From: Pipra filicauda
Lineage: Eukaryota > Chordata > Aves > Passeriformes > Pipridae
Direction of reading: 5' to 3'
Assembly: GCF_003945595.2 (NCBI RefSeq)
Contig: NW_024104319.1
Coordinates: forward strand, 806,001 to 870,000
DNA length: 64,000 bases
Notes under the pieces: generated by a model
What the model was told of the DNA's origin: nothing
Database searches by the model: none
Seen by the model: only the letters and a program-made list of their open reading frames with translations
Shown here: positions 1 to 11,100 of the stretch, piece by piece
How the letters are laid out: each line of letters opens with the position of its first letter
Position numbering within the stretch: position 1 is the first letter of the stretch
Position numbers and translations under genes: made by a program

Positions 1-260
1 ACAGCTGCATAGTCCCAGTTTCTCTCACGTGCTTGTTTCTGAGTGATCTGAGCAGCTGACTATCTTGTCTTGTGAAAGCTGTCCATCCATTGGGCTATTC
101 TTAGGGACAGGTTGGGTTTTGGTGTCTGGGTAAAAGAGCAAAATGAGAATGTTAACAGTGATGTTCATACTGGAGAATATGAGGCACCATATGCAGTGGC
201 TGACTTTGTCAGCCATCCTGTTCAGTGGGTGACTGACAATGTGTTATCTCTCTCCTGCAG
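1..260 (+). other. CPLX1: 3' part of the last CPLX1 intron
   Basis: This stretch precedes the complexin exon and ends in a good 3' splice site. No coding similarity was seen in it. The upstream exons, which would encode residues 1-69, lie outside the window, so the intron's length is unknown. Confidence 0.85.
233..260 (+). promoter_or_regulatory. CPLX1: Branch point and 3' splice acceptor of the last CPLX1 exon
   Basis: A pyrimidine-rich run at 245-258 is followed by CAG ending at 260. A CTGAC branch-point-like motif lies at 233-237, with its A 24 nt before the exon, which is normal spacing. The acceptor places the exon start at a phase-0 Tyr codon, matching Tyr70 of complexins. Confidence 0.85.
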
Positions 261-458
261 TATGGGATAAAGAAGAAGGAAGAAAAGGAAGCAGAGGCCC
301 AGGCTGCACTGGAAGCTAATGCTGAAGGGAGTCTGACACGCCCAAAGAAGGCGATCCCTCCTGGCTGTGGGGATGAGGAGGAGGAGGAAGAAGAGAGCAT
401 TCTAGACACAGTCATCAAATACCTACCAGGGCCCCTGCAGGACATGTTCAAGAAGTAA
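261..458 (+). CDS. CPLX1: Complexin-1, last coding exon (residues ~70-134), 5'-partial
   Basis: Complexins are small soluble presynaptic proteins that clamp and promote SNARE-mediated vesicle fusion. This exon encodes 65 residues and a TAA stop at 456-458. It begins with YGIKKKEE, whose Tyr is the last SNARE-contacting residue of the central helix (Tyr70 in mammals). The rest is the C-terminal domain: a Lys/Glu-rich stretch, the family signature [18 protein letters not shown], a run of seven Glu (375-395), and the amphipathic membrane-binding tail ending PLQDMFKK. There is no CAAX box, which excludes CPLX3/4. The residues YGI, AEAQAA, EAN, IPPGCGD and DTVIKYL favour CPLX1, because CPLX2 has YGL, AEEKAA, EQP, IPAGCGD and DTVLKYL. 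The acidic run itself is more like CPLX2. The length agrees with a 134-residue protein. Upstream exons are outside the window. Confidence 0.97.
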   Translation, partial: YGIKKKEEKEAEAQAALEANAEGSLTRPKKAIPPGCGDEEEEEEESILDTVIKYLPGPLQDMFKK

Positions 459-854
459 TAGCTGCAGACTGTTAGATGGGCATAAACAGTACTGCAAAGG
501 ATTTCTCTTTTGCCCAATGGGGATTTACAATCTTGCCATCCATCACGCAGCCCTCCCCACCTCTGCCCTCTACTGCTCACTAGGAGTCCCTTCGCTTCCA
601 TTCCTTTCTAACAGCCTCTTTCCCTTTCCTCCACCCCAAGACTTATCCATTCCTTTTTTGTACATAGTCTCACATCCAGTAGATGCCTCTGAATGGATGT
701 AAAGATTAAAAAGCTGCAGACTACACAACTTTTATTATAAGCCATAGTACTATGTATGTTAAATAAGGCAACTGCACATCAAGCATAGAAAAGGAACAAT
801 CTCATTTCCATCCAGAGCAAGAAGGAGTGTTCACTAAGTATGAACAGTGGCCTC

Positions 855-916
855 TTTAATTTTTTTAATTATCTTTTTTTAATTATTATTTTTGATAATA
901 ATTAGTCATTATTACA
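855..916. repeat. AT-rich low-complexity tract in the CPLX1 3' UTR
   Basis: Runs of T broken by AATTA and ATTATT units, almost without G or C. It could be an AU-rich regulatory stretch of the mRNA, but no canonical overlapping ATTTA cluster is present. Confidence 0.7.
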
Positions 917-1034
917 ATGTTCTTGTTGATTAGGTCACACTAGCCATTTTTTGTTGACCACATCTGCTCTTGGCAGGGATATCTGTTATCCCATGGAAGC
1001 AGAGCTTTTCAGTTTTAATTCCATTGCTGACATA

Positions 1035-1040
1035 AATAAA
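1035..1040 (+). terminator. CPLX1: Proximal poly(A) signal AATAAA
   Basis: Canonical hexamer about 580 nt after the CPLX1 stop. The downstream sequence is only weakly GT-rich, so use is uncertain. Confidence 0.4.
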
Positions 1041-1805
1041 AGATCATTTGTAAAGTAAATCATGCATGACTTACACAGCTGACATCATGCAGAACTGTGG
1101 AAGATGTGAGTCATCTGCCCTCAGATGCTGTAGAAGTTAAATGCCTCAGAATCTAAGCAAGAGTCATGTTGCTTTGGGAATTAGCCATACACTTAACTTG
1201 AAAGAGCATATTGGTGAGACAGTTGCTATACAGAGAGCTGAGACCACAGGAGAGTGCATGGTGCTCTGGTAGAGGACCTTCCCAGCCCCTCTGAAGCCAA
1301 TGACCAAGTACTTTTGCTGCTCTGTTTAACCCTCCTCTTTCTGCCCAATACCGTATTCAACACTTGCATTTCCAGCACTGTTTGCAGGCTGGGCATTTGG
1401 GTTTCCAGCATATTGTTGTGGCTGTGTCATGCCCACCTCTTCCTGCAGTGTGTGGGTGTGTGTTGTGGCTCGAGTGTTAGTTATGGCCCTGGAGATCCAG
1501 AAATTCGAGATATGCCTGATATGTATCGTGTTAAATTACTGCCTTGCCTTGGGGAGGTCACTTATTTTTCTGCCCCAATGGCAAAATGTAGGTTTCGGTC
1601 TCTGCTTGCTATAAAGGCATGAAGTGAGGGTGCTTCTCCAGTACTGTGCAGGAGCTAATTAATATTAGTGCAGAGTGTGGTATCCCTTGATGCTAATAGG
1701 TTGGGAGGAAGTCTCTTTCTCACCATTTTTTGTTGCCTTTTGCAGATACAGGTACAGAAGGCTTCTCAGTACAGCACTGTAGGTATGAAGTAACTACAAA
1801 AGATA

Positions 1806-1811
1806 AATAAA
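1806..1811 (+). terminator. CPLX1: Poly(A) signal AATAAA, likely CPLX1 3' end
   Basis: Canonical hexamer followed within 10-25 nt by a GT-rich segment (TGTTGACTTGGT). This would give a 3' UTR of about 1.37 kb. Confidence 0.5.
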
Positions 1812-1830
1812 ATTCTATGGGAGATGTTGA

Positions 1831-4530
1831 CTTGGTAGTACATGCATAGATTCAATACATAGACAGACTTATTTTGAACATAGATTCTCACGATTAGGTA
1901 TCTGGCTGGTCATCTCAAGAGCTAATCTTGAAATTTTGCATTTGGCTATGTCTCTGTAGTTGATGCTCTGAGAGGATCATGCCATCTCAGTCTTATGGTC
2001 TTGTAAAAGAAATCAGGATTTGTCTGTTGGAACTAGCATTACTTATCCCTGTCCTGGAAAAAATAAAAATTTCCTAAATATATGGAAGAGATTTGAAAGC
2101 CGATACACACTTTCAGCTGGCCATAGAAAGGAGAACAATCTCAGACACTTCATCGTGTACCTAAATTAAGCATTTTACTTCAGTGGAACTTCTTAGTTGC
2201 ACTGGTTCAGTGGAACTGAGTTTGGGCAAACATCTCAATATTTTCCTGAATAAGAAATTTTAGAAGATATTTATCATCTTTTCAGGTAAGCAGACCAAAT
2301 CTGCACCATGGTTAAGGCAGTGAGCTTGTGAGCTCTGTGCCTTCCAGTAGCATCTCTCATAATAGGGGAAAAATAGGAGAAGAAATACAGCATTACCTCC
2401 TCACCCAGTTCTTATTCATGTATTATAGTCCTTGCTTCTTCCCAAATAATTTTGACTGTAAGTTTCTGCTGAATCCAAGGTGGACTCTGAGGAAGTTTGA
2501 CTGATCTACAAGTCAGAACAAGCTGATAAAGATGCAACTTATTTCAGGCTGGATCTTCAAACAGGACATGCTCATTCAAGTACAGGCTGCCAAAGGCTAT
2601 CCAGAGGAAAGAGAAAGCAGGTTTTATTCGTTTGGATAATGTCAGTGGGGTTTTTTTTACCCTAACTTTCATTTAAAGCAAGATGAGTGTCTCCCTTTTA
2701 AGACTTTTAATGACCCAGAACGCCCTGTGAGTAAGTGCTTGGATATAGCACAGCGGTGTTGAACAGTGTACCATTTTCGAGGGAGAGTGCCCTACTCACC
2801 CCATGCAAACTCAGCAACTAGTAATCTGAGCCTATTTAAGCAAACCTCAAAGAATTGAAAACCCTCCTTTTGTCGCAAAGGCAGCAGCTCCTTTTGATGC
2901 TCTACCACAGAGCACCCCTGAAAGCTGCAAGGCAGAGTCTGGATCTTTGCTTCAGCCCCTCATTGGTAGTTAAATCTCCTAAGTTAGATCAAACTGACAT
3001 ACAGATATCAATACTTTTGCAGTGCCCTCATTAATCTTCGTGGCCTGCATCCTCCAATACATAAGTGGAACCAGAAATCTGCCTCTGCTAAAAGAAACAT
3101 GTCCCTTCATATTGTCCCCTGGCCTTGTGCTGGAGAACTCTTGCAAACAAAGAGGATAAACTTACTCCATTTTGCTTTGGTTTTTCCCTACCACTTGCTG
3201 GTTGACCTTTTCCTGATGCCATCCTTGACTCCCTTCCTCATCCACCAAATACTGTTCCTGAGACAGTATCAGAATTTTCTGCCTGGCATCCTCCTGATTA
3301 TTTTCACAGTCTCTCTGGCAGCTTGATGTGCATGTTTGTGCACATATGTGTGGACACTTGGGAAATTAGAGAAGAAAGGGAGAGGAGAGATAAAGGAGGA
3401 GTGTTTGGTACAGTTTTTCTAACTGCCTCAGCAGTTGTGCCATTGAATGACTGGTCTACAAGTCAGGATCTTGTGTGGCCTGTGCTCAAATTTCTTAAGC
3501 AGGTACTGCTATCCCTGGGCTCAGAACAGTAAAAATACTCCTTTTGTGAGCCGAGCTCCTGAGCTGTGTGAACATCTGGATTGAAACACTTAAGAAGTCC
3601 ATAGGAACTCTCTGCTGAGTCTGGTAGGCCTTATGCCAGACTCACAAAGCAGAAGGGAAAGGGAAGGTGGTTTATTAAATAGTGTCTACTGAGTCTTTTT
3701 CATTATGGGAGCTTCCCAGCTCAGCCATGTCATCACTTCTGTGCCTCAACATCTCCAGCAAACCTTCCTCCATGGGCAGCAGACGGTTCAGCCAGGTGTG
3801 AGCTGGTAGTTCCCATTTTCCTTTACTTTCAATTAGAAACATGACAGAAGATCTATCATAGGTGCTGGGTAGGTTTTGCTTGGTTTTGCCTCACGTGACT
3901 CTTGGCACGCTGCATGAGTTGTGGACCTCTCCTCAAGTCATTCCACTGTCCCTGAAGTGCCTAAGCCATGCTGAAGAGACTCGAGAGCAGGCACTCTCCC
4001 CTCTCTCCTGCCCATCTATTTCCCTTCCCACTCAGAACTGGCAACAAGGTACACAGACACCTTTGGCTCATGTATGGAAGTGAGAAGAATTTTCTCAGAC
4101 AGTTTTCCCCTCGGCACTCAAGCAGGTGATGAAGCACTTAAACAAGACCAAAGAGAAGCATGGTTCATTGTTTGGATTCTGAATATCTCTTTGTCTTTTC
4201 ATGACATTGTTTTATTTGCATCACTGGTCTGTTCAATCTCAGGTATATGAGGTATTTTAATTTTATAACAGGTTTTTATTTACACAGAAAGGTTGGTGGC
4301 TAGACACTGCAGTCATTTTCCCTCACAGCTCCAAGACCTTACTGGTTAGTTAAAAAATAGTCAAAGGGCCTTCACATTTGGAGGGTAAATGATTTAGTTT
4401 GCCATTGACCTTGTAAAATCACATTTGTATTTAGAGAAAGCCATATGAAATCAGACTGCAATATTAATTATGAATGCTACTCTTGTGTTTAAAATGAATA
4501 AAACAAAATGTAAGATCATATGCTAAATCA
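1831..4530 (+). other. Possible extended CPLX1 3' UTR or downstream flank
   Basis: There is no recognisable coding sequence or repeat here. The segment 4200-4530 is AT-rich and ends with AATAAA at 4497-4502, so a long brain-type 3' UTR of about 4 kb is possible. This is inference from sequence texture and the hexamer; another AATAAA occurs at 2062-2067. Confidence 0.3.
4497..4502 (+). terminator. Distal poly(A) signal AATAAA
   Basis: Canonical hexamer in an AT-rich context, with a T/GT-rich stretch about 40-55 nt downstream. It could end a long CPLX1 isoform. Confidence 0.3.
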
Positions 4531-6570
4531 CTTTGGAGTTCCTCTGTCTATGTTTCTAGTATCATACATTGACTTAGATCCCTCCCAGCCCCTCTCCTTC
4601 ATCAAAAAAGACCATTCCAATGCTGCTGAATACATCTTTTTGCCAAGCTTACTGTGCTAGAATAAGCATTGTTAGAAATTAGTTGTTGTGATCTAAATGT
4701 AAAGTCTTATGTATCTGAAAGTTGTCTGTATCTGTTCTGAATATATGTTATCAAGATAACTGTTTCTTCATGCACTGAGTTAGTAAAATGTTTCAGTATT
4801 GTCATTAAAAAATTGCCTGTTTTCTCTCTTTCTCTCACACACACAGCAAAATTCAACTTAGCCATGCATTTTCTAGCAAAACTGCTCCCCAGCTTTCTTT
4901 CAGATGCATGCAGCACTAGAAGATGATTTAAAGTAGAAACTTTGTGAGTGTGATTTTAATTTGTTATTTTTCTGGTACTTTTTCCTGCATGATATGGGTA
5001 AATGGTATGATGTTCTTTTAAAATGGAATCACAGCCAATAAAAAACCCCAGTGATTTCATAAATTGTTTGCAATGCTTTCCTGTGAAATTGCTACAAGGC
5101 TACACTTTGAAATCAAAGTATGGTTGCTGGTATACAAATATAATGCTAACAGACTAGAGAAGAAATATGGATGCTATTTGAATAGATATGCTCATTTTTT
5201 CAGTGTCAAAAACACTGGTGAGATTTGACATCTGCAGGTGATTATCAAATTTTAAATCAGTTTTGCTATTAGGAGTTAGTTTTCCTTAGAGGAGAAAAAC
5301 AACACTCCTTTGAAAGAAACAGACATCTAACTAAGGTTTAATGAGAATATGTTTGGATCTTAAGACAAAAAAGGTAAAACACTAATTTGCAAGGACACCA
5401 AATGTATCTCGGGATCCAGAATTTGTGATATATATATAAAACTCTTTGGATAGCAAGTTACACACAGCTCAACCTCATTTTACTTGCTTGGGGACAAATC
5501 AGTGGTTGTTATATTCAGCATGAAAGTGTTGCATCATGTTAGAAAAAGATATTACCATACATCTCATAGGAAAAGCTGATACCCTTTCCCCTAGGAAAAC
5601 TCTTCCTTAGGACCACTGCATGGTGATATAGTGTTGTTGGGTATTTTTGCTAACAGAAGCAGCCACAGGACTGTCACAGAGAATCAACTCATATGTTACA
5701 TGATGTAACACCCACTCGGACTTTGAGCCCAGCACTGCCAAAACTAACACGTGCTAATGCTACTGCAGGCTGTGAGTTCCAGGGCAGGCTCTCCATCTGC
5801 TCCAAGTTCCATGAAAGGTCTATGTTTGAGGAAGATGACAGGGCAAGAAAATATTTATCACTGGTTCCCCTAAGAAACAGCCAGCTCCAGGGAACCAGAA
5901 TAATCATATCAGACCAGTGTTGTTGAGGAGAAGGTTCAGGTACCAAAGAAGGGAAGCAGATGATTTTGACAGGTTTCATTTTGCAACAGAGGTAGATTAT
6001 TCTTTCAAACCAGCTTCTGCCTTCTTATTTAAAAAAATATAGGATACATTTCAGTGGTTAAGATGGTGCAATCTACCTTTTACCGTTTTAAAGTACACTT
6101 TGTCAGATAAAATATTCTCCAGAGCAGAACATGACAAGAAATCAGCAGGCACATCATGAGTGCTTCTGGTGAAAAATCACTCCAGTTATGGAGATGCATT
6201 AGTGATCTATTTATCAGACATTGATCCTGAGATGCAATGATTAGCCCTATTGGAAGCTCCCAGCCTTCACATACTTGAGGTAGAAATTAAACTTCCAAAT
6301 GGAAAGCTGTGTGCAAAGACACTCATCATGGTTTGTTCTGATTAAGTCTATTTTAATGGCTTGATTTAATTTTCTTCCTGACGTACCATGGGTAATGTAG
6401 GCCCAATAAAGTTCCCTTTGAAAATGGGACTTGAGTGAAGCCTACTGAACAGTGCTGGCACAATGCTATTCTTTATGTTGGTATCCCAGGAGGTTTGTGG
6501 CAACTATCAACATCCCCAGTTAAAAAATCCCAACTGAAATTTCTCATTCTCCCTCTCCAACCATCCCTCC

Positions 6571-6690
6571 TCTTTTAAAAAAAAAACAAACCAAATCAAA
6601 CCAAAAAACCAACCCTCCTCCAAAAAAAAAAACCAAACCAAAACCCTCCCCCAAAAAACCAAACCAACAAACGAAAAACTCTGCAAACCC
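6571..6690. repeat. A/C-rich low-complexity tract
   Basis: Repeated imperfect CAAAC, CCAAAA and AAACC units with three long A runs and no T over most of the length. It has decayed too far to define a single repeat unit. Confidence 0.8.
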
Positions 6691-7331
6691 CCAACAACTA
6701 AGGATGTAACTGCATTGGGATATTCCTTGTTGAAGATAACTCTGTTACAGCCTGTCTCTTCGGATTTTACGGACTGTTTGAGATAAGTGGTAAAAGTACA
6801 TCTGAGAAAGGCAAATGGCTGGAGCGTGTGGTGTCAAACACTCATGCTTTCTTGAGCCTTCAGTATTTACAGAGAAGCTGAATTCTGCTAGGGCTTGGGA
6901 TGGAAATACGTTTTTCATCTGAGATTTGCTTTTCTCACAAACCCTATTTTTATATGAGAGGGTCAGATACAGCAGTGTGTTTGACAAGCTCAAGCTACAG
7001 CAGCTGAGCATATTTTGAGTTAGAAAAGGATTGTTTAAAATTTATGATTATCTAGTCTCTCCAGACCAAGGATGTTCCATGAAAAACAATGAAAACAAAA
7101 TTCTTGGTTTTTTTGTTTGTTTTAAAAAAAATGAAAACAGATGAAGAATAAAACTCTTAAGACTTTAATATTAATAAGTAATGTAAGACATTAATGAAGA
7201 GGGAAAATTTTGCAAGTCTCTTTCCTACCTCTCTCACCCACGAGTAGCTCTGAGTGAGGGCCCAGGAGAGGTTGTAATCAGCATGGAAAGCAATGCTTAG
7301 GGCTGAACAAACGCAGAGTTCATTGTGAGTG

Positions 7332-8132
7332 ATGACCCGTAGTCATGTGACTTGTAGTCACTGTCAGACAGGAGACTGGAAGTCTCCAGTGAAGACAGTT
7401 CCCCATGGAAGCAGGGTGAGCTACATCCAGGATCTCAGATATGGTACCAGCTGCTGTCAAGGTAGAGGTACGGGCCTGCCAGAAGGAGCCTGCTGCCCAG
7501 CAGGTCTCCTGTGGGTCAAGAGAGCAGAAATGAGTGAAAACATTTTTTACCAGCTCCACCCTGGCACTAAATGTCTCATATCTCCATTGCCACATTGTTT
7601 GCAGGGTTCATTCCTTCTGTGCCTGTCTGTTGACCTGGAGCTGGGACCTCTGCCCTCACCATTACCAATTTGTAAGTTTAGTAGTATCTTTTTTCTCTTG
7701 TCCCTTGTGCCAGCCATCACAGGCATGCTAGAAGTTTTCCCAGGCAGAAAAAAGCTGGTGAAGATCAAGTTTCAGGCAGCAGAGCAGATGATTCAGCTTG
7801 GCTTTCAAGGGCAGCTTGGCAAGCTGATGTCCGCATTCGTTCTGAGACATCACTCCAGAAACTGCACACTGTGCCAGCAGGTTCCCCAAGAGTCACTGGA
7901 ACAGAAGAGGGTCAGTGACAGCATACAGTACCTTCACACTTTGCTTTCTGCTTCCATACCTCCTTCCTTACTACCCTTCCACACTCTTTTCAATGATCTG
8001 CCTAATGGAATCCTGACTCTTTGGTTATCAACACATTTGGTGAGAACCTGGGGTCTTCTCCCAGCTTCTAGGTATCAACCAGCTGAGAAGGGAGATTTGA
8101 AACAGATCCGTTCTCTCAGATGGGACATCTGA
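7332..8132 (+). other. Unusually long open frame of unknown nature
   Basis: A frame of about 266 codons from the first ATG (7332) to a TGA stop at 8130-8132, clearly longer than other open frames in the window. I recognise no family. It shows no signal peptide and no zinc-finger spacing, and has only one modest hydrophobic stretch (roughly residues 110-130). Both strands of 7300-8640 are stop-poor, so base composition may explain it. The frame could also contain or border exons of an unannotated transcript; CAG acceptor-like sites lie inside it (for example at 7603-7605). I do not call it a gene. Confidence 0.2.
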
Positions 8133-11100
8133 GCTCTTGCTGAGCTTCCATGCTGTTGGGCAAAACGCATCCATTTTGCCTAGGAGCCTAAGACTTGTTT
8201 TATCCTGTGTGGTGGGCTTAAGAAACATATTTCCCTCACAGGGTGGCTCCAGTTCTTTCCAAAGAGTGAGCGGTTCACCCGGGCTTATGCAGTACTTTTA
8301 TGTGAGGTTACCACAGAGTGTTCAGGTAAGAAAAAAAACCCCAACATCTGCAAGCTTGTTTTTTTGGAGACAATGCACATCAACTTTTCCCCAGTGTGTT
8401 GCTGTTTGGCAGAGAATGTCTGGCTCTGGTCTACCCTAAGTCTCTGCAGACATCTAACACTGCTCTGGTTCATTAATTGGTGGAGACTTAAGCTTACATC
8501 TTTCACAGACTGCCTTGCTATTACCAATAGGCTTTGGCACTTGACACTGAAGAAACTGTTTATGCTTCTCCAAGGAAGACCTCCATGTTCTGCAGAGGGA
8601 AAAAAAAGGAACAACTCTCATCTTCAAGAGAATTAATTATACCTAAGCTTTACATGCTTTTAGGATGGTATTAATGTGATGAAAAATGACAGACCAACAA
8701 GAAATTTACCCATATTAATGAGCCCGAAACTGGCTTTGCTGTTGGGAAATTAATTTTAATTGATTCATCAAACAGTGGCCTCTCCCTACCATTTCCCAGT
8801 GGAATCAGAGATACTGATCTGACAAAACCCTCCAATGCCTAGAACTTTGAATTGTCTAAACAAAAAATGCACTACATCCAAAGCCAGGTCTTTCAGTTCA
8901 AAGCCCCTCTGAGTGGCACTGAGGTCATGTGAGAAGGCATCATCTCAACACGACTGTGTTGCTCTCTCACCCTCTCAGATGAGACTTCCTTCATCAGGAT
9001 CTAACTAAAATATGTCACATGGGCCCTTAAGGTCCTCCCTACCATGGTCTCAGTGGAGGCCAGAGTGATGCTGACAATGGAAGAAAATCTCCATCTCGTC
9101 ATGCCTTGCAATGGCAGCTCTCAGGCTATGCTGACCAATTTATGCAGGAGTAACTTTTGTTACTGTTAGAGCAACTGGGATACCATCTCAGGGACACCAC
9201 TAAGACCTAGCAATGCTATTAGATGTCAGTGTAATGTAAGATGTCATATCTTTGCCTAACAAATAGCTTGGTTTAAGACAGTTCTGGAGAATCTCCCGCT
9301 ATCTTCTCTGTGACTGACAGTCTCTGCTGGGTGCTTAACGTGGTGCCAAACTGCACACACAACAGCTCCACTGCAAGTGGTAGCTGTCATGCCAGATGAC
9401 TTCATGAGCAGAACATAAGTACCTGTGTGAGAATCAGCCTGATTCTCAAAAGTTTCCAGCCTTCACTGATTCCTTGTTTTTATGGGGAAACACATTCCTG
9501 CAGGGCCATGGGTGGCATGTGACCGTAGCATACTCTTGTGCCAAACAGAAGCTGTAATCCCACCAAGGCTAGTGGCTGAACACTTGCCATCCTAAGGCAG
9601 CCGTGTGGGCAGAATGTGGTACAAATGACAGTGTGACTAGACAAGAAAAGGAAGGACCAGACAGCACTGGGAAACTACTAGCTTTCGCAGTCTAAGTGCT
9701 AAGGACAAATTGCCTTCCAAGGACATGTTGGCAGTGAACATAACTCTAGTTGTGTCTTGAGCTTTTGTGAAAGCTTAAGGCACAAGATGAACAGCTATGG
9801 TAAGCTATGGAGACTTGACTCCACAGAGTATGGGTACCTTCCATAGTTCCCTGCTCTTAATTTCCTCTTGTGGTTGGGTTTGCTGTGGAAACGTTTTTTT
9901 AAGAAGGGAATACACTGTTATATCTCTGTGACTCAGTAGGCGCAGCTTGGGTCTTCTCTGGCAAGAAGAACTTGAGAAAATAGAGCAAATAAAATCATTA
10001 TCTTGAAGTAGCACACATGTTGCAAAGGAATATGAGGTGGGATGGAGCACAGAATGAGGCTATTCAAAATAACAAGGTTACTCCTACCTTGAAGTCCCTC
10101 ACGTTTTCTGTGAATTCATGCTCTAAAGCTGAGAAGGAGCAAGCCCCAGCTAGCAATGCTTCCCCTGCCTTTTCCCTAAAGATCAGATCTATCAACCCAC
10201 TTGGCAATTACTCACCTACTTTCTCTTAAGTTCAGGCATAACTATAAAGCACAGGATGCTTTCTGCTAATGTTACCTATAAAACTGTAAGAATTGAAGTA
10301 ATAGACTATTTTTTAACCTCTGTCACATACCAAGCACACAGTAAAAGGTAATGCTTATAGTGTTGGCTAATACACAGTAACATGTCCACTCTGTGTAAAA
10401 ATAACTCATAAATGTAAAAGCCACTCAGAAGCACTGATATTTTAGTAACAATCTTCACAGAAATAAGTCCAGAGGGGCCACAACATTCGAAGTAGGCATT
10501 GCTTTGAAACGTAGCATTACAGCTCATCAGTACTTTAAAAGAACTGAAGTTACTTCTGAGTCTGGACAAAAGCTGCTCAGGAAAAAGGAAAAAAAATCCA
10601 AAACGGCCGATCAGACCAACAAATGAGGTCTTATTTTAATTGCAATCACATCTTTGAGGATGAAAACCTGTAGGCAACTGTGGATTTGTCACTGCCAAAG
10701 AACTGCATGAAACTAACAATTATAACTGATGGCAGCAGTGGAGGAACTAATCCCACAGCAACAAATGCAGCTTGAAAACCTCCCTCTCATACTAAGGACA
10801 AGACTGAATAAATACTGCAGAGCTAATAGGAAGCTGTAGATGAGAGCGCTTGTCGGAGCTGGCTGTGAGTGAGTTTGACCTATTCAAATAGCCTAGCAAG
10901 TCCACAAGGCCTATGGAGTTCCTGGAAGAAAAGGCTGCTATAGAATGTGCAATCAGTCAAACACACATAGATACACAGACACAAATGCCAGACAAAATAT
11001 CCCAGCACAAAAAAAACCCCCTTAAAGTTATGTCACAACACTGTGTTCTTGCTTGCAAAAGTCTCCTTTCACAGTGACAAATGTGATATGAGTGCTTATT

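Larger units (their letters stand above)
459..1830 (+). other. CPLX1: CPLX1 3' UTR (short and medium forms)
   Basis: Non-coding sequence follows the stop codon. A first AATAAA lies at 1035-1040. A better candidate lies at 1806-1811, followed by a GT-rich stretch near 1822-1835, as expected of a cleavage/polyadenylation site. The extent is inferred from these signals only; transcript data would settle it. Frames within it are short and unlike known proteins. Confidence 0.6.

Noticed and set aside
261..458. CPLX2 as the identity of the complexin exon
   Set aside because: Diagnostic residues (YGI, AEAQAA, EAN, IPPGCGD, DTVIKYL) match CPLX1. Only the Glu run and a few positions (KEEK, ALE) are CPLX2-like.
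209..601. 130-codon open frame on the - strand with a poly-Ser run
   Set aside because: It is the antisense shadow of the CPLX1 exon; the Ser run mirrors the Glu codons.
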